Translations under genes and position numbers: made by a program
DNA from: Zygnema cylindricum
Lineage: Eukaryota > Streptophyta > Zygnematophyceae > Zygnematales > Zygnemataceae
Reading direction: 5' to 3'
DNA: 64,000 bases
Assembly (NCBI GenBank): GCA_037447655.1
Contig: JBBHKE010001283.1
Span: 393,225 to 457,224, forward strand
Notes under the pieces: model-generated
What the model was told of the DNA's origin: nothing
The model's database searches: none
What the model saw: the letters and a program-made list of their open reading frames with translations, nothing else
Shown here: one piece after another, positions 45,901-59,200 of the stretch
How the letters are laid out: each line of letters starts with the position of its first letter
Numbering within the stretch: the first letter of the stretch is position 1

Positions 45901-48900
45901 TACAAGATCTGATTTTTCTTTTGGAGAGGGCCGACTTTGACAGCGCAAAACCTGTAGATGTTGAATTAAATCAAAGGTTTTTTTTTTGTATTTTTATTGT
46001 TTTTTTTGTTTTTTTTAATGATGTGAAACGTTCTTAGATATCTGTCAATTCAGGGGATCCTCATCAGCAAAGTTGGGAAGATTGGCATTGTAATGTGGAT
46101 TTAATATTAAGGAAGGTTTATTTAACAAGGTCAAGGAGTCTCTGGATACTTTTGCATCATGCCCAAATAATAAAAAAAATAAAATATATAAAAAAATTAA
46201 TAAATAAATAATTGGGTTGTTAATAGACTTTGAATAGATACCTGTTTATTGACTTATTTGAGCAAAAATCATCTGGTTATAATGGTCAATGCGAAAGCTG
46301 GCATTTTGAATGGGTGATCAAGACTTCGGTATCAAAAAAAGTGACCACAAAAGTCATCTGTCATTTTAGAAAATCTTGTCAGTCTGTGTGGTTATGTACA
46401 TTTTTTTTCCACTAATGTCTATCAGCATTTTGTAAGACATTTAGTACTGATGAAGACAAGCCTAGCGTCAGCATCTCTCGTTTTTAGTTGAATTTTTCAC
46501 CTCTCGTGTTTTTAAGTTAGTTGTTTACCGCCCTTGTTTCTAATTAGATTTTCTGCCTTATCTATTGCAAGTTGTTTACCTCACTTGTTTCTAATTAGAT
46601 TTTCTGCCTTATTCATTGCAGGTGGCTTGGAAAATTGCAACCTTTAGCTGATCACAATTTGACGCTGCGTGCGAAGGTTCAGTTCTACCTCTCCCTCCTC
46701 TAAACGCAGTTTCAAGAGTGTATCAATCATTTTGATAGGTCATAAAAATTAAGGAAAGCAGATAAAGTTGCTAAATGCATAAAATGTAGAGGAAAGGCGG
46801 AGCAAAAGCTCACAAGAAAAAGGTGTTTTTTTTTTGTAGTGGGCAATAAGTATCTTTATCTATGTACTCTCTATTCATATATGGTGTATATGAGAAAGTA
46901 AGGACTTTGTTGAATTATATTGCCAGTTTAATCCAGGGAAATTTTTCCATACCTATGGGTCAACAGCCAGCTCAGTCTTAATGTTAATTTTTTGCACCTT
47001 TTTGTTTTGTAATGAAATTTTACCACATTGTCTGCAAATATATGATTCAACTTTATTTTTTCGTAGCTTCAGTTTTACCTTGCTGTTTGCAGAGGTTACT
47101 GCTTTTCATTACCAAGGTCACAGCTCATGCAATTATTAATACGTCTAGGAAAAATACTAATGTGTCATCCATCACTGCAGTACAAAGTTAAGGTGGTTGG
47201 GGGATTTGTTGACATTTATAGCCAAGAAATTCTTAAGAGTTCATAAAATTCCTTAGGGTTAGAAAAATGGGATTGATCTTATTTTTTATTTTTTTGCAGA
47301 TTTTGTATGCTCGCATGGAGTTGGCATTGAGACGGGAGGAGATCGACAGCAGACTCCTTTTTGATTATCTTCAAATACCAAAATCCCGACCGGGGAGTTA
47401 TGTAAAACAAGAAAGAAATTTTGGGTACGTTCACGTTGACATTTACCATTTTCCAAAGAAGTGAAAAATGGGTAACGTGGAAAACAGTTGCTATGCAAGT
47501 TTGACATAACTTGAAAAGTAAACCACACGCTCAATTTGGATTGTGGCTTGTTCTTTATAGAAATCTGATTGGTTTTTGAAAAGTTAATGATCAAATGTCT
47601 TCTGTTGACGTATGTCCACATTTTCTTTTCCCCCTTTTTGTCCTCACGAGTATTCACAAGTACAAACTTGGAGAGGATATATTTGGAGATTAACAGACAC
47701 AGTGGATTTTCTTTTCAGAAACTCGGAAACTGCGCGAATGGATTCTTTATTGCCTGACAAGTTTGGACCTTTTTTGCCACAAATAGATGATGATACATCA
47801 TTTGTAAGAGATTATTTTTTGTGTATATTTTCAAAGGTTTCCGTGACTGCGGAAATTGCACAAAGTTTTGTCCTTTCACCGTCCGACGAGTGTCCGGAAC
47901 TTTCTTTATGGTTACCTCTTTTAAAGAGTGGTTTTCTTCGCTTGGATTTCATGGCTCAGTGTTTGGCAGAGGCAAAACTTGTTCTCGGAGAAGGTGACCA
48001 CGAGATGTAAGTTTTTCTAGTCGATCATTAATTAAGCTTTAGCAGCGATATTCAATTTAGTTTCTATTCCATGATTAGTTAAAGCTTTTTTGGAAACTGT
48101 TTCATTTTAAGTGTTGTAAAAGACAGAACAATATACCAAACATTAAAATATTACACTAATACTGTGTTAGAAAGGCTTTTCCTTTTTCGTATGGTAATTA
48201 AATATTTATGATCAACGATAGACACTTACTTATGTAACACGTTTCCGTTAGACCGGCAAATTTGTCCCTTCGTCAGTCTGCTTGAGAATGTTTGATTTAC
48301 ATGTCCATTGAGCAAACATATTAATGGTTGTGTAAATACAACCTTGAATATGCACATTGACGTGGATGTAGACGTGATGTGCATGTTTACATAAACATAA
48401 GTGTACGCATAATGTGAACGTAAGTAAAAAAAGCCACGACCACAGGTGCATTTGCAAGCATAATTATGTGATCATAATTATAATCAGATTGTATAATTCA
48501 GGTATTCCCTTTGTATCATGCATACTAATCAGCGTATTGATAGTTTGAACTACTTTGGTGGGAATTTGAAACAGATGGCTTGAAATCTTAGAGCATTTCG
48601 AAAGCACTTCATGTTCGCGGCAAAAGTTGGGCGAGACTTTACGTTCTCGCATTGATATCGATTTCGCTCATTCCAATCCGCAATTTTGGAAAGCTGATGA
48701 AACAGTTTTTTTAGATGTGTTCATAAAAAATGTTCCCCAACTTACAGTGAGTTCTTTTTCCTATGCAATTTGCTGTTGCGAAAGGCAAAAAGTCTTTTCA
48801 AATGACTAATCGTGTAGCTGTATTTCACTATTGTAAGCGAAATTATAAACAATACTTCATCTTGTGTGTCTTTCTAATTAGTCGGCTACAATTTTATCCG

Positions 48901-51900
48901 GTGTTGGTTATGGATTTGATGACATCAAAATGCATTTTACATCTTTGCTTCTTCCGTTTCTTAGCTTTTTCTATCTTTTTCATCAAGGAACGCTAGCTTG
49001 TCCTCATCTTCACTCACAAATAATGTTCAATATCGTCATTGGGGGATTATTCTTGTACTAGTGGGTTCAGTTTTTGGAAGAGAAGCCGTCTGAAATTCTA
49101 ACAAGCTTAAATATCTGAATTAAATTGAGTAAGAAGCTAAATAGATTATCCATACAGTATTCATTTGTGCTCGATGTCAGTCTCATTGCACAAAATTCAA
49201 ATCAAACTTGTTCAAAATTTGCTATCTAATTATTATTTCTCTGAGGGTCAAATACAATGGTACAAGTTTCACAGTACACTGACCGTGGCTTATTTCTTCT
49301 TAAGTATTTTTTACGCTCTTTCTATGAGCAGGTAAAAGTTTTTGATATCGACCTACTTCACTACTTTCGGGATAAGGAAGTTAACCAGGTGGACCTTAAA
49401 ATTGACTTAGATGGACTAACACCGAGGTGAGTGGAAATAGTCACAATAAACCAGTCTTTCTTTCGTCTTTGTAGTTTTGCATACCCTGATTTCACAAAGG
49501 TATGGATTATTTTTCTTTCACCAAAATGCGTTATTCATACGAATGTTTGACAAAGGTAGGAAATATTTCTTTCTATCAGAATTAGCTTTTTTCAGTCGAA
49601 TAGGAAAATCCTTTGAGAATTTAGGACAACCATTTTTTTTTTAGTCTTTCTTTTCATTTTTGTAGTTCTTTTGCTAATATTTGAACTAACTTTTTGCGGC
49701 ACAGATATGAAAAGGTGATTCAGACCAATGTGCACAATAATGATAACAATCTGCTTCCACCTGTTCGACGAGTTCGTCATAGGCTTCAATTTCCGCACCT
49801 TGATGGAAAACGAGGTTGTTTTATTGTGGAACTCATTGGAAATGGGCGTTCTTCTCGGGCAATTATACATAAAGGTCAACTAAGGTGAGAAAGGAAAGGA
49901 AGGAAAATGGCATCTTGTTGATGTTGAATAACTGAACTTCCTGCTAATTATGAGTTGTGAAGTAGCTCTCTATGATGATCAACTTAAAACAAAAACAGAC
50001 TGGAAATATGAACAAGAAATTTAGCTATGAATACATAAACAAGCAACAATAAAATGCAGACTACAAAAAGCTTAAGAGTTGTGAAACCATGTCCAAAAGA
50101 ACAAAGAAAAAAAAACCAAACATACCCACAATAACATACAGCAATTAATAAACTAAAAAGAATTAAACTGAATTGTGCTAAAGCTGAGCTTAAAGCAAAA
50201 AGGAAATGTTCTTGATTTCTGTTCTGTCTTCTTTACCAATTCACAGGTGCAGGCAAAGGAGAAGTGTTGCTGGTCATGCTTTAAGAATCCTTAGAGAAGA
50301 TGGTTCTTTGGTAAGGAAAAATGCCTATGTATGGGTTGACGGTAAGGAGTACCGACAGGAAGACAATGGCGAGTTTGTTATTCCTTTCGCAACAACAAAT
50401 GATGAATCGAAAAGAATTTTGTTAACTGAAGGAGATCTTACCTCCGTCGACACGTTCCACCAGCGAGAAGAAACGTAAGCTTATTATTTCTTCGCCGGAG
50501 CAAGATTTTCATGTTGTTTTCCTGTTGACATTGACTTACTTGGGATCATTTGTTTGTTCATATTGCCTCGATCTTTTGGTTAAAATACTTTTTTGGTTTC
50601 TATCTCTTTTAGTCTATACAGTCACAAAAGTGGATGAATGCATGAGAACTGAGAGGAGAACAATTTTATTGTTGCCATATTTTTAGGCATTTTAAGAATC
50701 AAATTCGTTAACAGGTGCCTCTTTGTTTGTTTTTTCCCTAACAACAACTGTTAATGAATTGCAGGTATTCTATGATAGGAAAATTTTGGCTAGACGAATG
50801 GTCTTTGGTTCCAGGAGAAGAAGCGAAACTTTTAATCAATGTTACTTTACTCCTTGATGGTGGAGAAATTCCTCTCTCTCTTCTCGAGCGTCCTTCGTTA
50901 CATATTAAGTGGGTTAATCACGATGGCATAGAAACGGTTCAAACCATGAAATCTTTACACCTGAGGTCAGATGAAGAGTTTGTATATAATTTAAGAGTTA
51001 GAAACAAAACATCACGCCTAGAAATTTCTCTATCCGGAGTCGTTAAACAAGTGAGTAAGGGTGGAATTGAACAAAAACTGACAGCGAGTAAAATATGGGA
51101 ATTTCCAAATCCTCACGCTCAATTATCCATAGCTGGGTTGTTTTTGGTGCCAACCAGAGAAGGTTATTTTCTTCGAGTTTTGGGTTTAGCCGGAGAACCT
51201 AAACCTGGAGTGGTAGTATCAGTGAAGTTAAGGGCTTGGTTTGTCATAAATGGGTTTTCCAAGAATGTAGATCTTGTTTCCGACGAAAATGGGACGGTGA
51301 ATCTCGGAAAATTAAATGGTATAATTGAATTAGTCGCCACTACAGAAGAATTGACAGGAAGTCCTTTAGAAAAGTCCTGGAAGTTGGAGGAAATGACTGC
51401 AAATTCATGGAAACCAGATATTCTTCAAGGAACTTCTGGAAACGGAAACGTTTTAAGAATTCCTTATAATCCGTTACTGTTTTTTTGGCCCGGTGGTAAT
51501 GAAGTTTCTCAAAATAATTGCAAAGGAGTAGCCTTATTTGAGCTTAACCAGGGTGGGTACTATGTCGGTAATGTGACAAAGAACCATGTGCGTTTTAATG
51601 AGGGATATTTAGAGTTGACAAATCTTCCTCCAGGGGACTTTAGTTTGTATTTACCTGGTAGAGAAAACCCAGTATCTATTCATATCGTGGAACCGCTAGT
51701 TTCGGAGTCTTTTATCACATCTCAACTCTCTCAAGACAATAATTCGACAGTCGAGAAAAATGATAAGAATTGGGCGGTCGAAAATGAGGATAAGGAATTG
51801 GTTGATTTTATTTATGGGAAGACTCGTATGGGGAACCTTAGCGAGAGATTTCCATTGGTTATCCAGAGAGTGGAAGAGATAAATACAGAATGTGAAGATA

Positions 51901-53257
51901 CAGGGATAAAAGACACAGAAATGAAAGACGTTGGGAATACTGAGAAACTAAATGGATTAGTCATCAAATTATTAGGGTCAAATCCTGAGACTACACGTGT
52001 CCATGTATGGTTATCTCATATGGTAGGTCCTCCTCCTGTTTTGAGTGATATTCCTGGGAGCAAAACGACAGAGGAAAAACCTTTTCTGACTCCGACAGGA
52101 AAATTGAAGTCTCATTATCTCACTGGGAGGATTTTGAGCGATGAAGTCAGGTAAATGGACAAATATTATTCACTTTACTATGAAGATAAGAGGTAGTTAA
52201 TTAAAAAGTGTGTGTGTTATCCACGTTACTGTTAGTAACTCTGTTGGTCCCTCTATTAGTTTAGATGTGCTCTTATTGAGATTTTTTTCTTTCTTCTTGA
52301 TAAATTTATGATATTTTTTGCAATTCTTTCGCTAGTAGTGAAGACTTGGTTGGCTTATTTGTAACTCTAGGTGCCCGTAAAAGCGTTTGTCTGAAATTTT
52401 GTGTTACATTTTGTAGGTGTTAAATTGCGACGTTATCATATTATTTATTGGCGTTTATTCAAGTTCATTAGTAGAATCCGTGACATAATACTTATTGATG
52501 TTTATTAACTTTCACTATTTAAATCAGTGACATTGTATTTTTACAAACTTTCTTTTTTTTTTTGTTATTCAAATTAGTGACATTACATCATGGAGGTATC
52601 ACTGAACTGGGAATCAAATATATATTTTTTTTAATGCAGGTATGTTTTGGATCGAAGAGAGGTCAAAAGAGGGAGAACCGGAAATATGCTTTCTCGACCA
52701 AGCCTTTTATTGCATCCATGGGCAAGAAAGTCTACTACCAATTCTCGTCAAGAAGTTTCTCTCGGTACTCCTTTCTCAGGAAATATTGAAAATGTACCTC
52801 TGTACGGTTCATCCTCATTCGGAGGAAATTCAAATCGAATGCTACACGAAATGTCAACATTTTCATTTCTACCAGATCAGAATACTTGTCCTAATATTTG
52901 GCCTTTATTTCCTCCGGCGACAGTTTTGCTCGCAAATCTTAGACCGGACGAGAGTGGCGATGTGTTCATCCCAAAGTCATTAATTCCGATATCTCACACT
53001 TTAGCGAGAATCGTGGTTGTTGATAACTCGAAGGGTTCTGTTTTTGCTTCTCGTGAGTATTCTTTATCCGGGTTGAATCTTGATTTTTCCTCTATTTCGA
53101 AGGATTACTTTAAAACTGTTGCTCTCACTCGAGGCCTATCATCGGATAAGCATTATTGTCAACAACGGTCAATTGCGGTAGTAACGAAAGGAGAAGTAGT
53201 TGATATTGCGGACAAAACCACAGCCCAGCTTCAGGTACCTTTCCTTCCTCCTTTCTC

Positions 53258-53289
<32 letters not shown>

Positions 53290-56200
53290 TCATTTTTTCT
53301 TTCTTCCATTCTTTATTCCTTTCTTTCTTTCTTTCTTTCCTTCTTTCTTTCCTTTTTTCTTTCTTCCCTTCTTTATTCCTTTCTTTCTTTCTTTCTTCAT
53401 TTCTTTCTTTTTTTCAAGTTTTTTTCACATGGACGCTAATTTTTCATTTTATTTTCGGCAACCAAAGTATAGCATTTCTTTACCGTATGCATTTTTACAG
53501 AATGTCTATGGATGGGTTTCCATGTTAATCTTTTTGTTGTGGATTTCTCTCTGTTGAGATCTCCCCCTGAGAATCTCTCCATCGCCCTCCCTCTCCCTCT
53601 CCCTCTCCCTCTCCCTTTCTCTGCAGCTCTGTTGGACTTTGTGTCTTATTCTTCCTTTACGTCATTGTTTGCAGTTTTATGATTCTGTGGATTTTTTTTT
53701 CACTTTGATGGAGTCTCTTTTGGAGGGGGGAGCAAATCACTCTCCCCCTCCCTCCCCCTCTCTCTATTTCCAACTCTGTTGGACTTTTTGTTGTATTCTT
53801 TATTTACGTTATTGTTTGCAGTTTTACGATTCTGTGGAGAAAGTCTTCACCTTGATGGAGTCTCTTTTGAAGGATGAGGACGAACGAATCAAATGGCGAG
53901 AATTTAGTTTCGTCACCACCTGGTCACAATTAAACGAAAATAACAAACAGGAAATGCTCAAGAAATTTGGGTGTCATGAGTTGCATTTGTTCCTTTTATT
54001 TAAGGACACAGCTTTTTTTGAGAAATATGGTAAGAGATTTTTTATTTCCCCTTTCGACTACACCGCTAATCGTTATTAGTGTTAAAGTTTCTTTCGCCAC
54101 TGAAAAACATCTTTTCTTCGTGCACTCTTGTCAGATTGTCAATCCGATGGTTGCTATTGGAAGGCAAGATTGTCACCATCCTATTGGCGGTCTCTGATTG
54201 ACATTCCGACAAGTGTGCACGAAGAAAAGATGTTTTAAGTGGCGAAAAAAACGTTAACACTAATAACAATGAGTGGTGTAATTGTCACATGTATGGGCTG
54301 TATACGTCCAAATATTCCATTTCAATTCCTACTGTAGAATATCATGCCAGTAATTTAGCAAATCTGTTAAATTTCTACGGTTTTTAAAGATTTTTGGCTC
54401 ATATAAAGGGAGGATCCCTTTTTGCCCTCTATAATTTTCTTTATCATATGTTTATTTTCAATCGTTTTATTAGTTCTTTGCCATTCCTGATGCGCATTAC
54501 ACCGTTTACCGTTGTTACTGTCAGTTAAAAATAAAGTTACCATCAATAATCCACACTGATTTTTTGTTTATTCCACACTATTGCCGGTTCAACACTCGAC
54601 AGATTCAGCGAAGTCACTTGAAAAACCATAAACTCTGTTATAGTGAAATGTACTTTGTCCATACTAGTAGTGGTGAAAGGTGTAAAATATTGTCGTTAAA
54701 GTGTGGGAAATGAGGACATAATATGCGTTTTTTATTTGGATTTTACTCAATTTTTTTCAGTTTAACTCAATGTTTGCATGTGTTTTACTAAGTACAATCC
54801 AAATAATAGCTGTATACATCCTCATTTTCCGCAGTTTTTAACACTGTGAATCCTGTACGGATTATTATGTCAGTACATTAAGTCATCATGTCACTAATAC
54901 TTTTAAGGAGGATGATGATGTTAATTGATGAATGATGAAGGACGAATGACCTTTGGTAATAATGTAATTGCAATGCCTATGGGATCTAATTTTTGTTTTT
55001 GTTTTTGTTTTTGTTTTTGCTCTCCTTTTTTCTGCTTATGATACGACAGTCTTGCCTGCCTTACGAACGAAAATGGATCGCTCTTTTATCGATGATTGGC
55101 TATTGTGTGACGATGAGGCTGTAATAAAACTACCTTCTTTCCTTCCCTTCCTTCCTTCCCTTCCTTCATTCCTTCCTTCACTCCTTCCCTTCTCCCCCGT
55201 CTTTCTTTCCTTCCTTCGTCCCTCCTTCCTTCCGTCCCTTCCTTTCTTCCTTTCCCTCTCTGAGCATCTTACCAACCGGCGTTTGACATCAAACTGGTGT
55301 TTTTGTTCTTCGAGATTCTTTTATTGAATTGTTTTTTTTGTTCTTGAATTTGTTGCCATTTTCAAAGGCTTGGGTCTCTTCCTTATTTTTTTTCCCAAGT
55401 GTCTGAGGCTGGATTTGCACTTCAATCTTCTTTTTTTTGCTTGAGATCATAAAACCCAGGAACCTGACTAAAGGAAGTTTCACTGCATAAGCAATTGGAA
55501 AACGCAAATGAATAAAAATTGCAACGGTGAACATTGCAAACATTTTAGCATTAATAAAAATTGCGATAGTGAACATTTCAAACATTTTAGCATTTTTCTT
55601 CTTAAACCGAACTCCCAACTCCATTTGCAGATATTATGCCGGACATGATTTTGGGACAACGCATTCCTACTTATCATATGTTTTTTTTTTTTTTTTTTTC
55701 TTCTGAGCATGTATCAATACCTTGTTTTTTTGCACTTTGTTATATTTTATGTATGTACATGTATCCCTTGTATGTCATCTGTCTATAATAAGGTTCATTT
55801 GTTTTGGCTTTTTTTCTGCATATATATATGGATATGTATGTTCAAACTTCCCATACGGAGTTTTATCCTACGTATGTTGCTTATCTAAAGTTATTACCTT
55901 TCTTTTCCAGTTTTTTTTTTTTTTTTCCTGGGTATATATTCAAACTGCTTTTTTATTTGCAGGTTATATCCTGGGCGTTTCGCCACCAAAAGGAGGGATA
56001 TGGTCTTCTTAATGCCGTTGAGCGATGCTTATTAGTGTGGAAACTCATGAAATTTGGATTCCGAAGTGAAGCCGAAACAGGTATGCGGCAAACAAAAATG
56101 TTGAAAAAACATAATGATTGGAGTAGTAAAAAATGATTGGAAAACAGAAACTACGGGAAAAAAAAAAATCGAGGAAACAAAAAGTATTGGAAAACAAAAG

Positions 56201-59200
56201 ACTTTGGAAAACACGGGACTTCGATGTTTAGCAGGATTGGTAAAAATAAGTAGAGTTTGTTTTCCTTCTTAAAAAATATAAGAAGACATGTTTACAGAAT
56301 CAGAGATACCCACCAGATTTGGCCTTTATAAACTGTGTGGTGTTGAAAACTGCATATTTCTTTCTCTTTCCTTTCCTTCAACTAATTTGCTCTTGCTCTT
56401 TTTTGTTCTCGTAAGTGAATGATTGTAAATGATGATTTTTTTTGTTGATTTTTTTTCTTGCAAGGTACTGGAAAGCTTTTCTTACATATTCATTCGTTTC
56501 CTTTCACAAGTGGTTAGCTTCTATTGCAAACTTATGAATTGCCTTGAATAAACTGTGAACTTCTCATGTTCTCAAAATAACGAAAACGAACCTTGAAATT
56601 TTAAACTTTTTGATACCTCGACGCTTTTTCCTTCGATATTTTTTTCAATGTGTTTATTTCATTTCCTTTCCTTTTGCAGTTGTTACCGAGGAGGTACACT
56701 TGGCAACTAATAATAATTCAATCATCGATCAAAATCGACTTTTCGAAGTTTCGTTAGGAGGCGGTATGTTGCATGAAACTCCCGGGGAAGAAAATGACGA
56801 AAATGATGACGTCATTCAAGAGAGGTCTCTTGCCTACGTTCTCAAACAGGCGTCCGATCGATCCTGCTCCTCGATCTCGTTCATAATATAATAATATAAA
56901 CTATATATCAATTATAATTTAAACTGCTTATGACCAGCTCTTTCCACTCACTCCCTTATCCTTAAAACTACTCTCATCTCCTACATCATGTTTCCCGCAA
57001 CTTTTTCCATGCACTGGGATCTTATGCTATCATACCAAAGCCTAATATGAGAAGTATGGAAGACGTAAGGCTCTTTACTTTATATCTTACTTACTTTTTA
57101 TGTCTTACTTTTTATTTTTATAAGGTTCATCTAGATTCTCTCTATTTGACACACGCATTGAATAATTTTATTAATTTAAGTTTTCAAGTTTTATTTTTTC
57201 ATTCTCATTGACCACTGTTTGTTTGCAGCCTGCTTTTGGGAAAATGAGATCGACTAATTTTATGGCTTCAAATGTTCAAGATTTACAATTAAGGGGAAAA
57301 ATAGAACAACGGTATAGAAACACAGATATAACAAAAGTATATGTGGAGACACACTATTTTGAACAACCTTTGGAAGATATGAGTGACCGTACAATCCCAC
57401 CAAATGCATTTTGGGCAGATTTTTCTCGTCATATTCTCCACGATGCAATTCACGATCCAACTTTTTTGCAAAAGCAAAAATTTCCCAAGCCATTTTTATC
57501 GGAAAAACTTGCAGAAGCTGGTGGAGGATATACTGGTTCTATGCTGGCTCTTGCAGTTTTGGATTTACCTTTTTCTACACCTATTTCTGGGGCTACGGAA
57601 AATGGAAAGGAAGGGCTTGAAAATGTTAATTTGTTTGGAAATGACCATGTAATTAAGTACTTTGGGTCCAGAATGACTTTCTCTCCTTCCTGGCCTTTAA
57701 TTCTATTTTCACAAAGAATTGAGGAGTCACCTCCACCGTCCGGAACTTTTCAACCTCCACTTGCTGTTCAACACCTTTTGTTCGAATCAACGGATATAAA
57801 TAACGGAGATCTCAAACTTTTGGCACATGGAGAGACTTTACAAGTTGGGAAATGTTATGGTTTTAGAGCTTTTGTTATCAATTTATGCTCCGAAGCTCAA
57901 AATTTAATGGTTCTCCTTCAAATTCCAGAGGGATCTGTACCTGTTTCTCCTATTGGAACGCCTACTCTTGCAGTCCCAATTACTGTGGATCCATATAGTA
58001 CTGGTAATACAGATATTCATTTTTACTTTCCTGAGACAGGAAAATTTAAACAATTTCCTGCACATGTATCCAGGACAACTGCAGATAAAGAAGAGACAGA
58101 AAAAGAGAAAGACAAGGGTGGGTTTTCTGAAGGATTGTTATTAGCTGTGGCTCAAGGAGTTAAACCGTATGTGGAGGTTATAAGTCAAGAGGAGATGAGG
58201 AGGAGAATTGTGAAGGAGAGGGAGGAGAAAGGTTGGGGGAAAGGTGTTGAAGTTTGGAAAGATCTTAGTCAACAAGGCTCCTCTGAGGCAGTATTAGAAT
58301 ATATTGCGGATAAACAGATAAACATTCGCGAAACAGATTTCCTCTCCATTTTGTGGCGTTTGAAGGATTTCAGTTTTTTCAAATTGTTGACCGATAATCT
58401 TCGAAGAAGGTGAGTGAGTGCATTCTATTTGGAGCTATAATGTTGTTTTATGGTCTCTCAAAACCAATTGTAAGTCCCATTGTACTTTGCCTGATTGTAC
58501 TTGTATGAGACTTGTACGTCGCTACCATAAATAGTGTTGATATTGTTGGTAAGCCCGTTTCTGTGGTTTTGTTTATATATCAGGTGCTGTTCACATTAAT
58601 TTTGGTTTGTACTAAAATTAAATTTTTAAAATCTGTTTCAAAAATTGTGAAAATGGACTTAGTTAAAAACTTAATATGGTCCTGATTAGAAACTAAAGGG
58701 ACTTGAGGCCTTTTTTTTTTTTTTTCTCGACCTTTAAGCCAGACACTCTTTGTAGTACATCATCGCTCTTTCCTTTACTAATGATTAGTACATTTCTGCT
58801 TTTGTTGTTGTTGATTTTTTCTCCCCATATGGTTCTATCTTTTTAATACTTGAAGTCCAAACTCACATTACTATTATACTTTGACATAATGCAGATTCAT
58901 ATACGACGATGGAGTCTGGTCTTACAGCCTTTATCACCAAGATATCAAAACAATGGAGGAATACGTACCAAAATGTTTGACTCCATTTTTTACTGTTCCT
59001 ATTGTGGAAAGTAAATTACTGAAATTGGAGACTGGAGCCTCGAGTTCCTATATGTACTGGATGACCTCCCTCTCTTCTCTTCCACGGACTCCTTTTATTT
59101 CCACAAAAAATCCATACGAATACCGAGAATTTACACCGTTAGTAAATGCGAGAACTCATACGATTCAGGGGGCAAAACCCGGGGCAAGTGGTATATTAAA

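Noticed and set aside
53235-53528. Open frame through the CTTT repeat after exon 52640-53234
   Set aside because: Read-through of a microsatellite in an intron. A good GT donor ends the exon at 53234 and the next exon continues in phase.
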